Of a stretch of DNA of 64,000 bases, positions 25,858-35,221 are shown one piece after another (within the stretch, counting starts at the first letter, position 1; each line of letters begins with the position of its first letter). Below the pieces are notes generated by a model. That model was not told the origin of the DNA and did not search any database. It was given only the letters and a program-made list of their open reading frames with translations. The translations under genes were made by a program, and so were the position numbers. Source of the stretch: Isosphaeraceae bacterium EP7 (GTDB lineage: Bacteria > Planctomycetota > Planctomycetia > Isosphaerales > Isosphaeraceae); NCBI GenBank assembly GCA_038400315.1, contig CP151667.1, positions 3,793,174 through 3,857,173 on the forward strand. Direction: 5' to 3'.

Positions 25858-28656
25858 TCAGGGGCGGAGCTTGCGCTGGATCTTGCGGGCTTTGGTGAGG
25901 GATTTCTTGGTCCAGGTGGAGAGGCGGGGGTAGCGGACGGAGAAGTGGCGGATCCGGCGGGCCAGGCCGATGGTGAGGGGGCCGAGGTCGGCGACCGGGG
26001 CGAGACGCTCCTGGGTGGCGTGGAGGCGTGCCCGGGTGTCGTCGAGCCGCGAGTGGGCCGAGTCGAGGCGGACGCGGGCGTGGATCAGGCCGGAGCGTGC
26101 CTCGTTGAGCCGCTCGAGCAGGCGGTCGCCGCGCGCCTCGGCGGCGACGACGCGGGCACGGGCGGCGGCCAGCTCGGCGACCGTGTCTTGCAGGCTGGAC
26201 GCGGTGGCCAGGCGGCCCTCGTGCTCGGCGGAGAGCGCGGCCTCGGTGCGGCGCAGGTGGCCTTCGAGGGCCGCCGAGTAGGCCTGGGACGCGTCGAGCC
26301 GGCCGGAGAGGGCCGTGGCGTGGGCCGTCGCGGCCTCGTAGTGCCTGGTCAGCTCGCGCGACTGGTCTTCCAGCGTGATGATCTTGCCCGCCTGGGCGGC
26401 GACGTGGCCGTCGAGGAAGGCGATATGTCCGTTCAAGAATCCGACCTGGTCGTCGAGCCCCTTGACCTTCGCGTCCTGGGCGGCGACGTGGCCGTTGAGC
26501 AGGGTGATGTGCCCGTTGAGGAAGACGGTCTCGTCGTCGAGCCCCTTGAGCCTGGCATCCTGGGCGGCGACGTGGCCGTTGAGCAGGGTGATGTGGCCGT
26601 TGAGGAATTCGACCTGGTCGTCGAGCCCCTTGATCCGCGCGTCTTGCGCGGTGACGTGGCCGCTGAGGAAGTCGAACTGGTGGCGGCCGCCTGGGGTGTA
26701 GTGGTCGGCGAATTGCTCGGAGAGGCGGCGGGCCAGGACGAATCCGTGGTCGGACCAGGGAGAGGGGGCGGGCGCCTCATTCAGGGCGTCGTCGATGGCC
26801 CCGAGGGTCCGGGCGAGGCCGACGCCCAGGAGGTCGGGGCGGTAATAGTGGTCGCGGAAGCGGGCATGCCGGTCGAGGGCGGCCTCGCGGTTGGCGGGGT
26901 CGAGCAGGCGGTCGACCTCGGCCCCGAACCCGGCGAGCGGGACGGGCTCGACGCCGACGTAAGCGTTGGGGTTCGCGGTGTCGAAGACGGCGAACGGCTT
27001 GCCGGCCAGCGCGGCCTCCAGCGCGACGGTCGACAGGGTGCCGACGACGGCGTCCGAGGCGCGGACGAGGGCGGGAGTATCCAGGCCACCGAAGAGGCAG
27101 GCGAACTCGTCGAGCACCTTGACGTTGGCCGGGAGCCCTTCGAGCATCGTGGCGTCGACGTCGTGAACCGGGTGGAGCTTGCAGAGGAAGAGGACGTCGG
27201 GGCGGGCGGAGGCGGCCTCGACGAGCGCGGGCAGGAATGCGGCGCCGGCGGCGTGCCTGGGCCAGTGTAGGTTCGTGGCCACCAGCACCGTCCGCCGATA
27301 GGCCCCGGCCCAGTCGCCCAGCAGGTCGGCCGCGCTGATGGCGTCGTCGCCATATGCGTCGAACTTGGCGCAGCCGGTCTCCAGGAACCGGGTCGGGCCG
27401 ACGAGTGCCTCGGTCACGGCCGAGCCGTCGGGGGCCCTGGTCTCGCGGAGGAAGGACTCGCGGCAGTCGGCCGACCAGGAGAGGACGTGGTCGCAGGCGA
27501 ACGCGACCGGCGTGTCGAAGTCGGTGTGGGGCCAGATCCCGTGCTGGAGCTGGAAAGTCCGGAAGCCCGAACCCTTCGCGGCCAGCACGAAGGCGGCGTT
27601 GAGCATGTGGCCGTCGTTGGCCGTCGACTCGGTCGCCACGATCAGCGCCCGGCGCGTGCCCGGCATCTCGGCCCAGTCCACGTCCCTGACCGAAGAGACC
27701 TCGACGACGCGGAGGCCGCGCGACTTGAGGTAGGCGAGCATCGCCCTGTGCCGCAGGTCCTCGATGCCGCGCAGGGCGCCCGAGCGGACGAGCACCGTGA
27801 CCGAGCCGCGGTCGAGGGCGTCCCAGTAGGGGCGGTAGTGGTGGAAGTCCTGATAGTGACCGATCAGGAAGCAGAGATGCGTCCCCGGCGCGACGGGGGA
27901 CTCGACGGCCGGCGGGATCAGGAGGATCGACGCGAAGGCCGAGGCCAGGGCGGCGCGGTCGACGGGCCCCGAGGGGGCGTCGGCCTTGCGGCGGAGGAGC
28001 ATGTAGAAGGGCTCGGTGCCGTGGGAGTCGCCGAACGGGTCGATCTTGCGCCAGAGATTCAGGGCGCGGCACGACTCGGTGTCGGGATAGTCCTGATGCC
28101 CGGCGATCTCGGCGACCCCGTCGTGGGGGACGACCTCGAAGCCGGCGGCGTCGAAGAGTCTGCGCCAGGTGCGCGGGGGGATGACGGTGGCGTGGTAGAG
28201 GTTGTCTCGGCTGGAGGGCCGGGTGCTGACGGAGACGAGCATCCAGCGGCCGGCCAGGTCGGCGAGGTTCGCCAGGGCGGCGGCCATGCCGGGGCGGCCG
28301 ATGTGCTCGAGCACGTCGAGGCAGGACGTCAGGTGTTGGGCGTCGCCGAGTTCCAGCCTGGAGGCGATCTCGGGGAGCAGTGCATGCGCCGGGGCGGGGT
28401 CGGCGCCGATGAGGTTGAAGGGGAGGACGCCCGCCTCGTCGTCGCCGCGCAGGTCGAGCGCCAGGCCCCGGAGGCCCAGGGGCCGGACTCGGCGGACGAG
28501 CTCGCCGTTACCCGACCCGACGTCGACGAGGCCGGCGCAGCCGAGCTCGGCGGCGAGGGCGGCCAGGCGTTCGTGGAAGCAGGCGCGGAACGACGTGGCA
28601 CCGGCGTCGTGGCCGAAGTAGTCGTGCGCGTACAGGCCTTCGTAATCGATGTCCAT
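25858..28656 (-). CDS. Methyltransferase / GT-B transferase / coiled-coil fusion protein
   Basis: 932 residues. About 1-230: class I methyltransferase with LVDVGSGNGELVRRV and a DVLEHIG motif. About 260-590: a GT-B-like domain resembling CDP-glycerol glycerophosphotransferases and related capsule enzymes, with FQLQHGIWPH, CKLHPVHD and DAVVGTLSTVALEAALAGKP. About 640-900: a long coiled coil with three 28-residue repeats (each with GLDD and FLNGHI), then Ala/Arg-rich heptads and a basic tail. It plausibly modifies and elongates a surface glycan, with the coiled coil acting as ruler or scaffold, as in some O-antigen chain-length enzymes (inference). ATG 28656 begins the conserved YEGLYAHDYFGHD; the frame is open to 29148. 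Confidence 0.8.
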   Translation of the reverse strand: MDIDYEGLYAHDYFGHDAGATSFRACFHERLAALAAELGCAGLVDVGSGNGELVRRVRPLGLRGLALDLRGDDEAGVLPFNLIGADPAPAHALLPEIASRLELGDAQHLTSCLDVLEHIGRPGMAAALANLADLAGRWMLVSVSTRPSSRDNLYHATVIPPRTWRRLFDAAGFEVVPHDGVAEIAGHQDYPDTESCRALNLWRKIDPFGDSHGTEPFYMLLRRKADAPSGPVDRAALASAFASILLIPPAVESPVAPGTHLCFLIGHYQDFHHYRPYWDALDRGSVTVLVRSGALRGIEDLRHRAMLAYLKSRGLRVVEVSSVRDVDWAEMPGTRRALIVATESTANDGHMLNAAFVLAAKGSGFRTFQLQHGIWPHTDFDTPVAFACDHVLSWSADCRESFLRETRAPDGSAVTEALVGPTRFLETGCAKFDAYGDDAISAADLLGDWAGAYRRTVLVATNLHWPRHAAGAAFLPALVEAASARPDVLFLCKLHPVHDVDATMLEGLPANVKVLDEFACLFGGLDTPALVRASDAVVGTLSTVALEAALAGKPFAVFDTANPNAYVGVEPVPLAGFGAEVDRLLDPANREAALDRHARFRDHYYRPDLLGVGLARTLGAIDDALNEAPAPSPWSDHGFVLARRLSEQFADHYTPGGRHQFDFLSGHVTAQDARIKGLDDQVEFLNGHITLLNGHVAAQDARLKGLDDETVFLNGHITLLNGHVAAQDAKVKGLDDQVGFLNGHIAFLDGHVAAQAGKIITLEDQSRELTRHYEAATAHATALSGRLDASQAYSAALEGHLRRTEAALSAEHEGRLATASSLQDTVAELAAARARVVAAEARGDRLLERLNEARSGLIHARVRLDSAHSRLDDTRARLHATQERLAPVADLGPLTIGLARRIRHFSVRYPRLSTWTKKSLTKARKIQRKLRP
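26398..26664. repeat. Three tandem 84-bp coding repeats
   Basis: Three direct 84-bp copies plus a partial fourth encode 28-residue (four-heptad) units of the coiled coil: HVAAQDARLKGLDD followed by xxxFLNGHITLLNG. The units are highly similar at the DNA level, so recent expansion or gene conversion is likely. Confidence 0.85.
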
Positions 28657-29179
28657 CGCTCGACCGCCCCTCGTCTGCGTCGCCGGGCGGACCCGGCCCA
28701 TGCTTCCTTGCCGACGCCCCTGGACCGCCATGTCGAGGGCCGACTCCGTCTTCCCGGCCCCGGCTCCCGGCCGCCGCATCCGGCACGATGCGGCGTGAGC
28801 CTCTGGCGTTGGGCCGTCGTCGCGATCGTCGGGTGAGCGACGCTCTTGCAGCTTGCAGCGTGCCTCCCGTCCCGGGGCGCGCGCCGGTTTTGAGGGGCGC
28901 GGGACCTGATTCGGCCGGCCGGCTTGCGGGCGGGATTTCCCCTGGCCGCGGGCCGTCCGGTTTCGGCGAGTGAGCAGATACCAGATCGACGGCGAGGGGT
29001 CCACCCGAATCGAGGGCCGGGGGGCCCCGGCGGTGCCGGGTTGAATCCGACCCGGAGGGCCCCGACAATGGGGCGAACGCGGCCGATTTCGGGCACATTC
29101 CGCGCCCCTCAAGGGGCGTCCGGCCCGACTCCCCCCGCCACCGCCCACATTCCACCCAACGAGATCGCAAGGATCCTCT
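28657..29179. other. Divergent intergenic region
   Basis: 523 bp of very GC-rich DNA between the methyltransferase fusion gene and the large cytochrome fusion gene. It must contain both promoters. Short GC-rich inverted repeats occur around 29015-29060, but no consensus boxes were seen. Confidence 0.5.
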
Positions 29180-32100
29180 ATGGACGTCCAACGTCGAACA
29201 CGGCCGCGCCCTGGCCGCGCCGGCTCGTTCCTGATATCGGGCCTGACACTCGTCGGCCTGGCCCTCGCGGCCGGGTCGCACGCGTCGGCGGCCCCCCCCG
29301 CGCTCGCGGTTCAGAAGGGAGACCACATCGCCTTCATCGGCAACACCGTGGTCGACCGGATGCAGCACGACGGCTGGCTGGAGACGCTGCTCCAGGCCCG
29401 GTTCCCCGGCGATGAGCTGGTCATCCGCAACATGGGCTTCTCGGCCGACGAGCTGACCATCCGACTGCGGTCGAAGGACTTCGGCACGCCCGACGAGTGG
29501 CTGGCCCGCACCAAGTCCGACGTGGTCTTCGCCTTCTTCGGCTCGAACGAAGCGTACGGCGACCCGGCGACGTATCGCCAGGATCTCGACGCCTTCGTCA
29601 AGCATACGCTCGCCCAGGCGTATGCCGGGAAGGGGGCGCCGCGGCTGGTCCTGTTCTCGCCCATCGCGCACGAGGGGGCCAAGGGCCGGCCGCTGCCCGA
29701 CGGCGCGGCGCACAATGCCCTGCTGGAGAAGGTGACCGCCGCGACGGCCGAAGTGGCCAAGGCCAACGGCGTCGCGTATGTCGACCTGTATCACCCGTCG
29801 CTCAAGCTGTTCGCCGAGTCGGCCGAGCCGCTGACGATCAACGGGATCCACCCCAATGAGGAGGGGAACCGGCAACTGGCGAAGGTCATCGACGGCGCCC
29901 TCTTCGGCGAGCCCGCCCCGGCGGTCGACGCCAAGGCGCTGGACGCGATCAGGGCGGCGGTCCTGGAGAAGAACCACTACTGGTTCAACCGCTACCGGGT
30001 GGTCGACGGCTACTCGACCTACGGCGGCCGGGCCGACCTGAAGTTCACCGACGGCCAGACCAATCGCGTCGTCATGGACCGCGAGCTGGAAGTGCTCGAC
30101 CTGATGACGGCCAACCGCGACAAGGCGGTCTGGGCGGCGGCCAACGGCAAGACGCTGGCCGTCGACGACTCGAACACGCCGCCGTTCATCCCGGTGAAGA
30201 CCAACAAGCCGGGCGAAGGCCCCAACGGCGAGCACATCTTCCTGGATGGCGACGCGGCCATCGGCAAGATGACGGTTGGCAAAGACTTCAACATCAACCT
30301 GTTCGCCTCGGAGAAGCAGTTCCCCGACCTGGCCAAGCCGGTGCAGATGTCGTTCGACCCCGCCGGCCGCCTGTGGGTGGCCGTCTGGCCGACGTACCCT
30401 CACTGGAAGCCCAAGGAGTCGATGAATGACAAGATCATCATCCTTGAGGACACCGACGGCGACGGCCGGGCCGACAAGCAGACGACCTTCGCCGACGGGC
30501 TGCATTGCCCCACCGGCTTCGAGTTCGTCCCCGGCGGCGTGCTGGTGGCCCAGCAGCCCGACCTGATGCTGCTGAAGGACACGAACGGCGACGACAAGGC
30601 CGACGTCCGGACCCGCGTGCTGCACGGGCTCGACTCGGCAGACACCCACCACGCGGCCAACAGCTTCAGGCTCGACCCGGGCGGGTCGGTCTACTTCCAG
30701 GAGGGGACCTTCCACCACACCCAGGTCGAGACCCCCTACGGCCCGCCCGTCCGCTGCGTCAATGCGGGTGTTTATCGCTATGAGCCCCGCACCCAGAAGT
30801 TCGAGGTCTACGTCTCCTACGGGTTCGCCAACCCCCACGGGCACTCGTTCGACCGCTGGGGCCAGGACTTCATCACCGACGGCACCGGCGCGGTGAACTA
30901 CTTCGCCGCGGCCTTCTCGGGGCACGTCGACTATCCCCGCAAGCACCCCGGTATGAAGCCATTCTTCCCCCAGCGCACGCGGCCCTGCCCGGGCACCGAG
31001 ATCGTCTCCAGCAAGCACTTCCCCGACGAGATGCAGGGCAACTACCTGGTCGGCAACGTGATCGGGTTCCAGGGGATCTTGAACTACAAGATGCGCGACG
31101 AGGAGTCGGGCTTCGGCGCCGAGGAGGTCGAGCCGATCGTCTCGTCGAGCGACCCGAACTTCCGCCCGTCCGACCTGGAGATGGGCCCCGACGGGGCGCT
31201 CTACTTCCTGGACTGGCAGAACCCGATCATCGGCCACATGCAGCACAACCTCCGCGACCCGGGCCGCGACCGGATTCACGGCCGGATCTACCGGGTGACG
31301 GCCAAGGGACGCCCGCTGTCCATCAGCCCGAAGATCGCCGGCGAGCCGCTGCCGAAGCTGTTCGACCTGCTGAAGGAGACCGAAGACCGGGTCCGCTACC
31401 GGGTGAAGCTGGAGATCGGCGACCGCAAGACCGAGGACGTGCTGGCCGCGCTCGGGCCGTGGGTCGCGGGCCTGGACAAGGCCGACCCCGACTACGAGCA
31501 CAACCTGCTGGAGGCCCTCTGGGTCAAGCAGAACCACGACTCGGTGGATGTTGACCTGTTGAAGCAGCTGCTGGCGGCCCGCGACTACCGGGCCCGCGCC
31601 GCGGCCACGCGCGTGCTCTGCTACTGGCGCGACCGCGTGCCGGGCGCCCTGGGCCTGCTGAAGACCCTGGCCGCCGATGCCTACCCGAGGGTGAGGCTGG
31701 AAGCCGTGCGGGCCGCGAGCTTCTTCACCTCGCCCGAGGCGATCGAGGTGGCCTTGATCTCGGCCGAGCAGCCGTCGGATTATTACCTCGATTACGTCCG
31801 CGCCGAGACCCTCAAGACGCTGGAGCCCTACTGGCGCAAGGCGCTCGCCGAAGGCCGGCCGGTCGAGTTCAGCAGCGAGGCGGGGGCCCGGTTCTTCCTG
31901 AAGGGAGTGGGCACCGACGACCTCCTGAAGATGAAGCGATCGGTGGCCGTCGCCTCCGAGATCCTGCTGAGAGGCGGGGTCGACACGGCAACCCGCGGGC
32001 AGGCTCTGGCCGACCTGGCGAAGGCCCGTGGAGTGAGCCGCGTCCATGCGTTGATCGAGTCATTGAAGGCCCGCGACGGCCTGGAGCCGAACGCCAGGTC

Positions 32101-34171
32101 GGCCAGCCTGGCCGAGCTGGCCGGGCTGCTGACCGACGTGCCGCAGGCCGATCTGGCTGGCGTGCGCAAGGATCTTGAAGGGCTGGCGACGGGCGCCGCC
32201 CGCCCCGACACGCGTCAGCTCGGCTTCGCCGCGCTGGTCGACGCCGATGGCTCGGCCGAGGCGGCCTGGACGCTGGCGACGAAGTCGGCGTCCGCGCTCC
32301 GCGAGTTTCTCGCCGCGATCCCCCTGGTGCGTGACGCCAAGGTGCGCGAGTCGCTCTACCCGCGAGTCGAGGGGCTCTTGAAGGCCCTGCCCGCCCCCTT
32401 GGCCTCGACGAACGCCGGCAAGGGAGTCGTCGGTCGATATGTCCGGGTCGAGCTTCCGGGGCCGCGTCGGACCCTGACGCTGGCCGAGGTCGAAGTGATC
32501 AGCGACGGCCGGAACGTCGCGCGATCGGGCAAGGCGAGCCAGAAGAACACGGCCAACGGCGGCGTGGCCGCCCGCGCGATCGACGGCAAGACGTCCGGTG
32601 CCTACAACGACAACGGCCAGACGCACTCCGAGGAGGGGACTGACTCCCCCTGGTGGGAGGTCGACCTGGGCGCGGACGTGCCGATCGACTCGATCGTCAT
32701 CCACAACCGCGTGGATGGGGAACTCGGCCGGCGGCTACTCGGGTACACGCTCAAGGTGCTCGACTCAGGGCGCAAGCTCGCCTTCGAGAAGGCGGGCCAG
32801 CCGGCCCCCGAGCCGAAGGCGACCCTGACCCTGGAGGGGAATGCCGGAGACGTGGTGAGACGGGCCGCGATGCTGGCCCTGACGTCAATCCCTGGTCATG
32901 AGGAGCGGACCTTCCGTTCGCTCTCCGCGCTGGCCCGAGCCGGGGTCGACCGCGACGCCGCCGTGCTGGCGCTCGGCCGTCTGCCCAAGGCGACCTGGCC
33001 GAAGGACGAGGCGGGCCCGCTGCTCGACTCGCTGGCAGCCGCCCTGGCGGCCCTGCCCGCCGCCGACAGGACCACGCCGCAGGCCCTGGAAGCCCTGCAA
33101 CTGGGCGACCAGCTCACGGGCCTGCTGCCCAAGGACGCCGCCCGCGCCGCCCGAGCCAGGCTGGGCGCGCTGGGGGTGCGGATCATCAAGATCGGCACTG
33201 TCTACGAGCAGATGCGGTACGACCTGGATACCATCGCGGTGCAGGCCGGCAAGCCGGTGCAGATCGTCTTCGCCAACATCGACGCCATGCCGCACAACTT
33301 CGTCGTCGTGCAGCCCGGCTCGCTGGAAACCGTCGGCCAGCTGGGCGAGGCGCAGGCCACCCAGCCCGATGCCGTCGCCCGGCAATATGTCCCCGTCAGC
33401 GACAAGATCCTGATCTCCAGCCGGATGATCCAGCAGGGAGAGTCGCAGAAGCTCGACTTCAAGGCGCCCGAGACGCCCGGCGTCTATCCGTACGTCTGCA
33501 CCTATCCGGGCCACTGGCGGCGGATGTTCGGCGCGATGCGGGTGGTGGAGAACCTGGATGACTACCTCGCCGACCCCGAGGGCTACCTGGCCGCCAACCC
33601 CCTGGCGGTGAAGGATGAGCTGCTGAAGCTGAGCACGACCCGCAAGGAGTGGACCTATGAGGAGCTGGCCGCGGCGGTGACCCCGGTCGCGCACGGCCGT
33701 TCGTTCACGGTGGCCAAGCAGGTCTTCCGCAAGTCGAGCTGCGTGTCATGCCACCAGCTTGGCGGCGAAGGGGTGCCCATCGGCCCCGACCTGACCAAGC
33801 TCGATGCCAAGCTGACGCCTGCCGACCTGCTCAAGAGCATGCTGGAGCCCTCGGCCAAGATCGACGACGCGTATGCCCAGTTCCTCTTCGACACCGAGTC
33901 GGGCCAACTCGTCAGCGGCCTGGTCGTCGAGGAGACCGCCGACGCGTTCAAGGTCGTCGAGAACCCGCTGGCCAAGGCGACCCCCCTGGTCGTCAAGAAG
34001 TCGGACGTGGTGGCACGCAAGCGGCTCAACACGTCGATCATGCCCAAGGGGCTGCTCGACACACTGAACCGCGAGGAGATCCTCGACCTGATCGCCTACA
34101 TCGTGGCCAAGGGCGACAAGGCCCACCCGCTCTTCAAGGGGGGCCACGAGGGCCACGGCAACGCCCACTGA
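29180..34171 (+). CDS. SGNH hydrolase / PVC dehydrogenase / HEAT / F5-8C / cupredoxin / cytochrome c fusion
   Basis: 1663 residues, exported (signal segment about 17-38). About 45-255: SGNH-like hydrolase (FIGNTVVDR, FFGSNEAYGD, NGIHPNEEGN). About 355-720: six-bladed dehydrogenase domain (DTDGDGRADK, DTNGDDKADV, GPDGALYFLDWQNP). About 730-1080: HEAT-like helices. About 1086-1217: discoidin/F5-8 type C domain. About 1335-1460: plastocyanin/azurin-like domain with copper ligands His (MPHNF, about 1371) and Cys-His-Met (YVCTYPGHWRRMFG, about 1438-1450). The C-terminus is a haem-binding domain with CVSCH at about 1519. It is probably a periplasmic oxidoreductase acting on carbohydrate, passing electrons via copper and haem; the substrate is unknown. 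AAGGA precedes ATG 29180. Confidence 0.88.
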   Translation: MDVQRRTRPRPGRAGSFLISGLTLVGLALAAGSHASAAPPALAVQKGDHIAFIGNTVVDRMQHDGWLETLLQARFPGDELVIRNMGFSADELTIRLRSKDFGTPDEWLARTKSDVVFAFFGSNEAYGDPATYRQDLDAFVKHTLAQAYAGKGAPRLVLFSPIAHEGAKGRPLPDGAAHNALLEKVTAATAEVAKANGVAYVDLYHPSLKLFAESAEPLTINGIHPNEEGNRQLAKVIDGALFGEPAPAVDAKALDAIRAAVLEKNHYWFNRYRVVDGYSTYGGRADLKFTDGQTNRVVMDRELEVLDLMTANRDKAVWAAANGKTLAVDDSNTPPFIPVKTNKPGEGPNGEHIFLDGDAAIGKMTVGKDFNINLFASEKQFPDLAKPVQMSFDPAGRLWVAVWPTYPHWKPKESMNDKIIILEDTDGDGRADKQTTFADGLHCPTGFEFVPGGVLVAQQPDLMLLKDTNGDDKADVRTRVLHGLDSADTHHAANSFRLDPGGSVYFQEGTFHHTQVETPYGPPVRCVNAGVYRYEPRTQKFEVYVSYGFANPHGHSFDRWGQDFITDGTGAVNYFAAAFSGHVDYPRKHPGMKPFFPQRTRPCPGTEIVSSKHFPDEMQGNYLVGNVIGFQGILNYKMRDEESGFGAEEVEPIVSSSDPNFRPSDLEMGPDGALYFLDWQNPIIGHMQHNLRDPGRDRIHGRIYRVTAKGRPLSISPKIAGEPLPKLFDLLKETEDRVRYRVKLEIGDRKTEDVLAALGPWVAGLDKADPDYEHNLLEALWVKQNHDSVDVDLLKQLLAARDYRARAAATRVLCYWRDRVPGALGLLKTLAADAYPRVRLEAVRAASFFTSPEAIEVALISAEQPSDYYLDYVRAETLKTLEPYWRKALAEGRPVEFSSEAGARFFLKGVGTDDLLKMKRSVAVASEILLRGGVDTATRGQALADLAKARGVSRVHALIESLKARDGLEPNARSASLAELAGLLTDVPQADLAGVRKDLEGLATGAARPDTRQLGFAALVDADGSAEAAWTLATKSASALREFLAAIPLVRDAKVRESLYPRVEGLLKALPAPLASTNAGKGVVGRYVRVELPGPRRTLTLAEVEVISDGRNVARSGKASQKNTANGGVAARAIDGKTSGAYNDNGQTHSEEGTDSPWWEVDLGADVPIDSIVIHNRVDGELGRRLLGYTLKVLDSGRKLAFEKAGQPAPEPKATLTLEGNAGDVVRRAAMLALTSIPGHEERTFRSLSALARAGVDRDAAVLALGRLPKATWPKDEAGPLLDSLAAALAALPAADRTTPQALEALQLGDQLTGLLPKDAARAARARLGALGVRIIKIGTVYEQMRYDLDTIAVQAGKPVQIVFANIDAMPHNFVVVQPGSLETVGQLGEAQATQPDAVARQYVPVSDKILISSRMIQQGESQKLDFKAPETPGVYPYVCTYPGHWRRMFGAMRVVENLDDYLADPEGYLAANPLAVKDELLKLSTTRKEWTYEELAAAVTPVAHGRSFTVAKQVFRKSSCVSCHQLGGEGVPIGPDLTKLDAKLTPADLLKSMLEPSAKIDDAYAQFLFDTESGQLVSGLVVEETADAFKVVENPLAKATPLVVKKSDVVARKRLNTSIMPKGLLDTLNREEILDLIAYIVAKGDKAHPLFKGGHEGHGNAH

Positions 34172-34199
34172 TGGGCTGATCGACGAGCCTTTTTTTGCC

Positions 34200-34238
34200 G
34201 ACGCCCCGCCTTCCTCGGACCCGAGGAGGCGGGGCGTC
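34200..34238 (+). terminator. Long hairpin terminator
   Basis: An 18-bp stem with one bulged T pairs 34200-34218 with 34221-34238 across a 2-nt loop. It follows the 1663-residue gene by 28 bp; a run of seven Ts lies before it (34191-34197) rather than after. Confidence 0.6.
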
Positions 34239-34282
34239 TGTGCGTCACGGACGTTCAAGGATCAAGGAAGGATGTCGACTCG

Positions 34283-34726
34283 ATGCGTTGGCTGTTCTCG
34301 GCGGTGGCCTTGATCTCTGGGGCGGCGCTGGCGGTTCAGGTGGGGATGAATAGCGAGCTGCGGGTGCGGATCGGCCACCCCCTGATCGCGGCCCTCTTCT
34401 CGTTCCTGGTCGGCACGGCGGGCCTCGTCACTTACCTGGCGATCGCCAGGCCGGGCTGGCCGACGGGCGAGCGGATGGCGGCGGTTCCCTGGTGGGGCTG
34501 GATGGGCGGCATGGTGGGGGCCTGCTACGTGGCCACGGGCGCGGCCTATGCGAACCGCCTGGGCGCGGCGTCGTGGCTGGCGCTGGTGGTGACCGGCCAG
34601 GTCCTCGCGTCGGTGGCCCTCGACCATTTCGGCTTGGTCGGCTTCCCGGTTCATCAGGCTGGATTGATGCGACTGGTGGGCGTCGCATTGCTGCTTGCGG
34701 GGGTGGTGATCGTCCTGCGATCGTGA
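34283..34726 (+). CDS. DMT-superfamily transporter, YdcZ (DUF606) type
   Basis: 147 residues with four to five membrane helices. It has SAVALISGAALAVQVGMNSE, PLIAALFSFLVGTAGL, WMGGMVGACYVATGAAY and a final VGVALLLAGVVIVL. This is the half-length DUF606/YdcZ transporter arrangement; such proteins work as dimers and are of unknown substrate. It is located in the cytoplasmic membrane and appears monocistronic after the hairpin. Confidence 0.85.
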   Translation: MRWLFSAVALISGAALAVQVGMNSELRVRIGHPLIAALFSFLVGTAGLVTYLAIARPGWPTGERMAAVPWWGWMGGMVGACYVATGAAYANRLGAASWLALVVTGQVLASVALDHFGLVGFPVHQAGLMRLVGVALLLAGVVIVLRS

Positions 34727-34830
34727 GCGGAGGGGGCGGATTCCGGGAGAATCGTGCAAGACGCGGCGTGCGCCAGCGAATACCCTACGGGCCGAACGTC
34801 GTTACGGACGCGCCGATCGGACCGTTCGAT

Positions 34831-34846
34831 TGGCACTCGCTTTGCA
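34831..34846 (+). promoter_or_regulatory. Sigma-54 (-24/-12) promoter
   Basis: TGGCAC, five bases, TTGCA: an excellent match to the RpoN consensus with the invariant GG (34832-34833) and GC (34844-34845) exactly 12 bp apart. It predicts a transcript start near 34858, about 60 nt before the lipoprotein start at 34920. Confidence 0.65.
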
Positions 34847-34919
34847 CAACTCTCCTGCGTCGGACATCCGAACCGGACGAGAACGCTCGATCCGGTTGAA
34901 CCCCCAAGGAACACGATCG

Positions 34920-35123
34920 ATGACCAATCGCACCAACTCCGCCCTCGCCCTCTCGTCCCTGCTCCTCGGCACCGTGCTTTGCTTCACGGGATGCGAGAAG
35001 GGGCCCGCCGAGAAGATGGGCGAGAAGGTCGACAATGCGGCCCAGGACGCCAAGGACATCGTCGTGCCCCCCGGCCCCGTCGAGAAGGTCGGCCGCGAGG
35101 TCGATCGCACCGTCAATCCGTGA
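34920..35123 (+). CDS. Small lipoprotein, hypothetical
   Basis: 67 residues. The lipoprotein signal ends at FTGC (about Cys24). The mature part is charged, EKMGEKVDNAAQDAKD, then PGPVEKVGREVDR: an amphipathic helix broken by a Pro-rich linker. Similar short lipoproteins occur in other planctomycetes; the function is unknown. ATG 34920 has AAGGA upstream. The sigma-54 promoter upstream implies control by an enhancer-binding regulator, consistent with an envelope-stress or nutrient-response role (inference). Confidence 0.75.
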   Translation: MTNRTNSALALSSLLLGTVLCFTGCEKGPAEKMGEKVDNAAQDAKDIVVPPGPVEKVGREVDRTVNP

Positions 35124-35163
35124 CATCCTGGCTTCGTGAAGCCAACGAAGCGCCAAATCAATC

Positions 35164-35207
35164 CGCCAACGCCCGGCCACCCCTTCCTGGGGCGCCGGGC
35201 GTTGGCG
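35164..35207. terminator. Bidirectional hairpin terminator
   Basis: A perfect 14-bp stem (35164-35177 with 35194-35207) with further internal pairing. It sits between the convergent stops of the lipoprotein gene and the sirtuin gene. Confidence 0.65.
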
Positions 35208-35221
35208 TTGATGACGCTGGT

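Noticed and set aside
26398-26664. Regular repeats that might suggest a CRISPR array
   Set aside because: The 84-bp units are contiguous, in frame and encode coiled-coil heptads; there are no unique spacers and no cas genes.
28508-32047. 1179-codon minus-strand open frame
   Set aside because: Antisense to two well-supported genes, with low-complexity Arg/Val/Gly composition and no domain.
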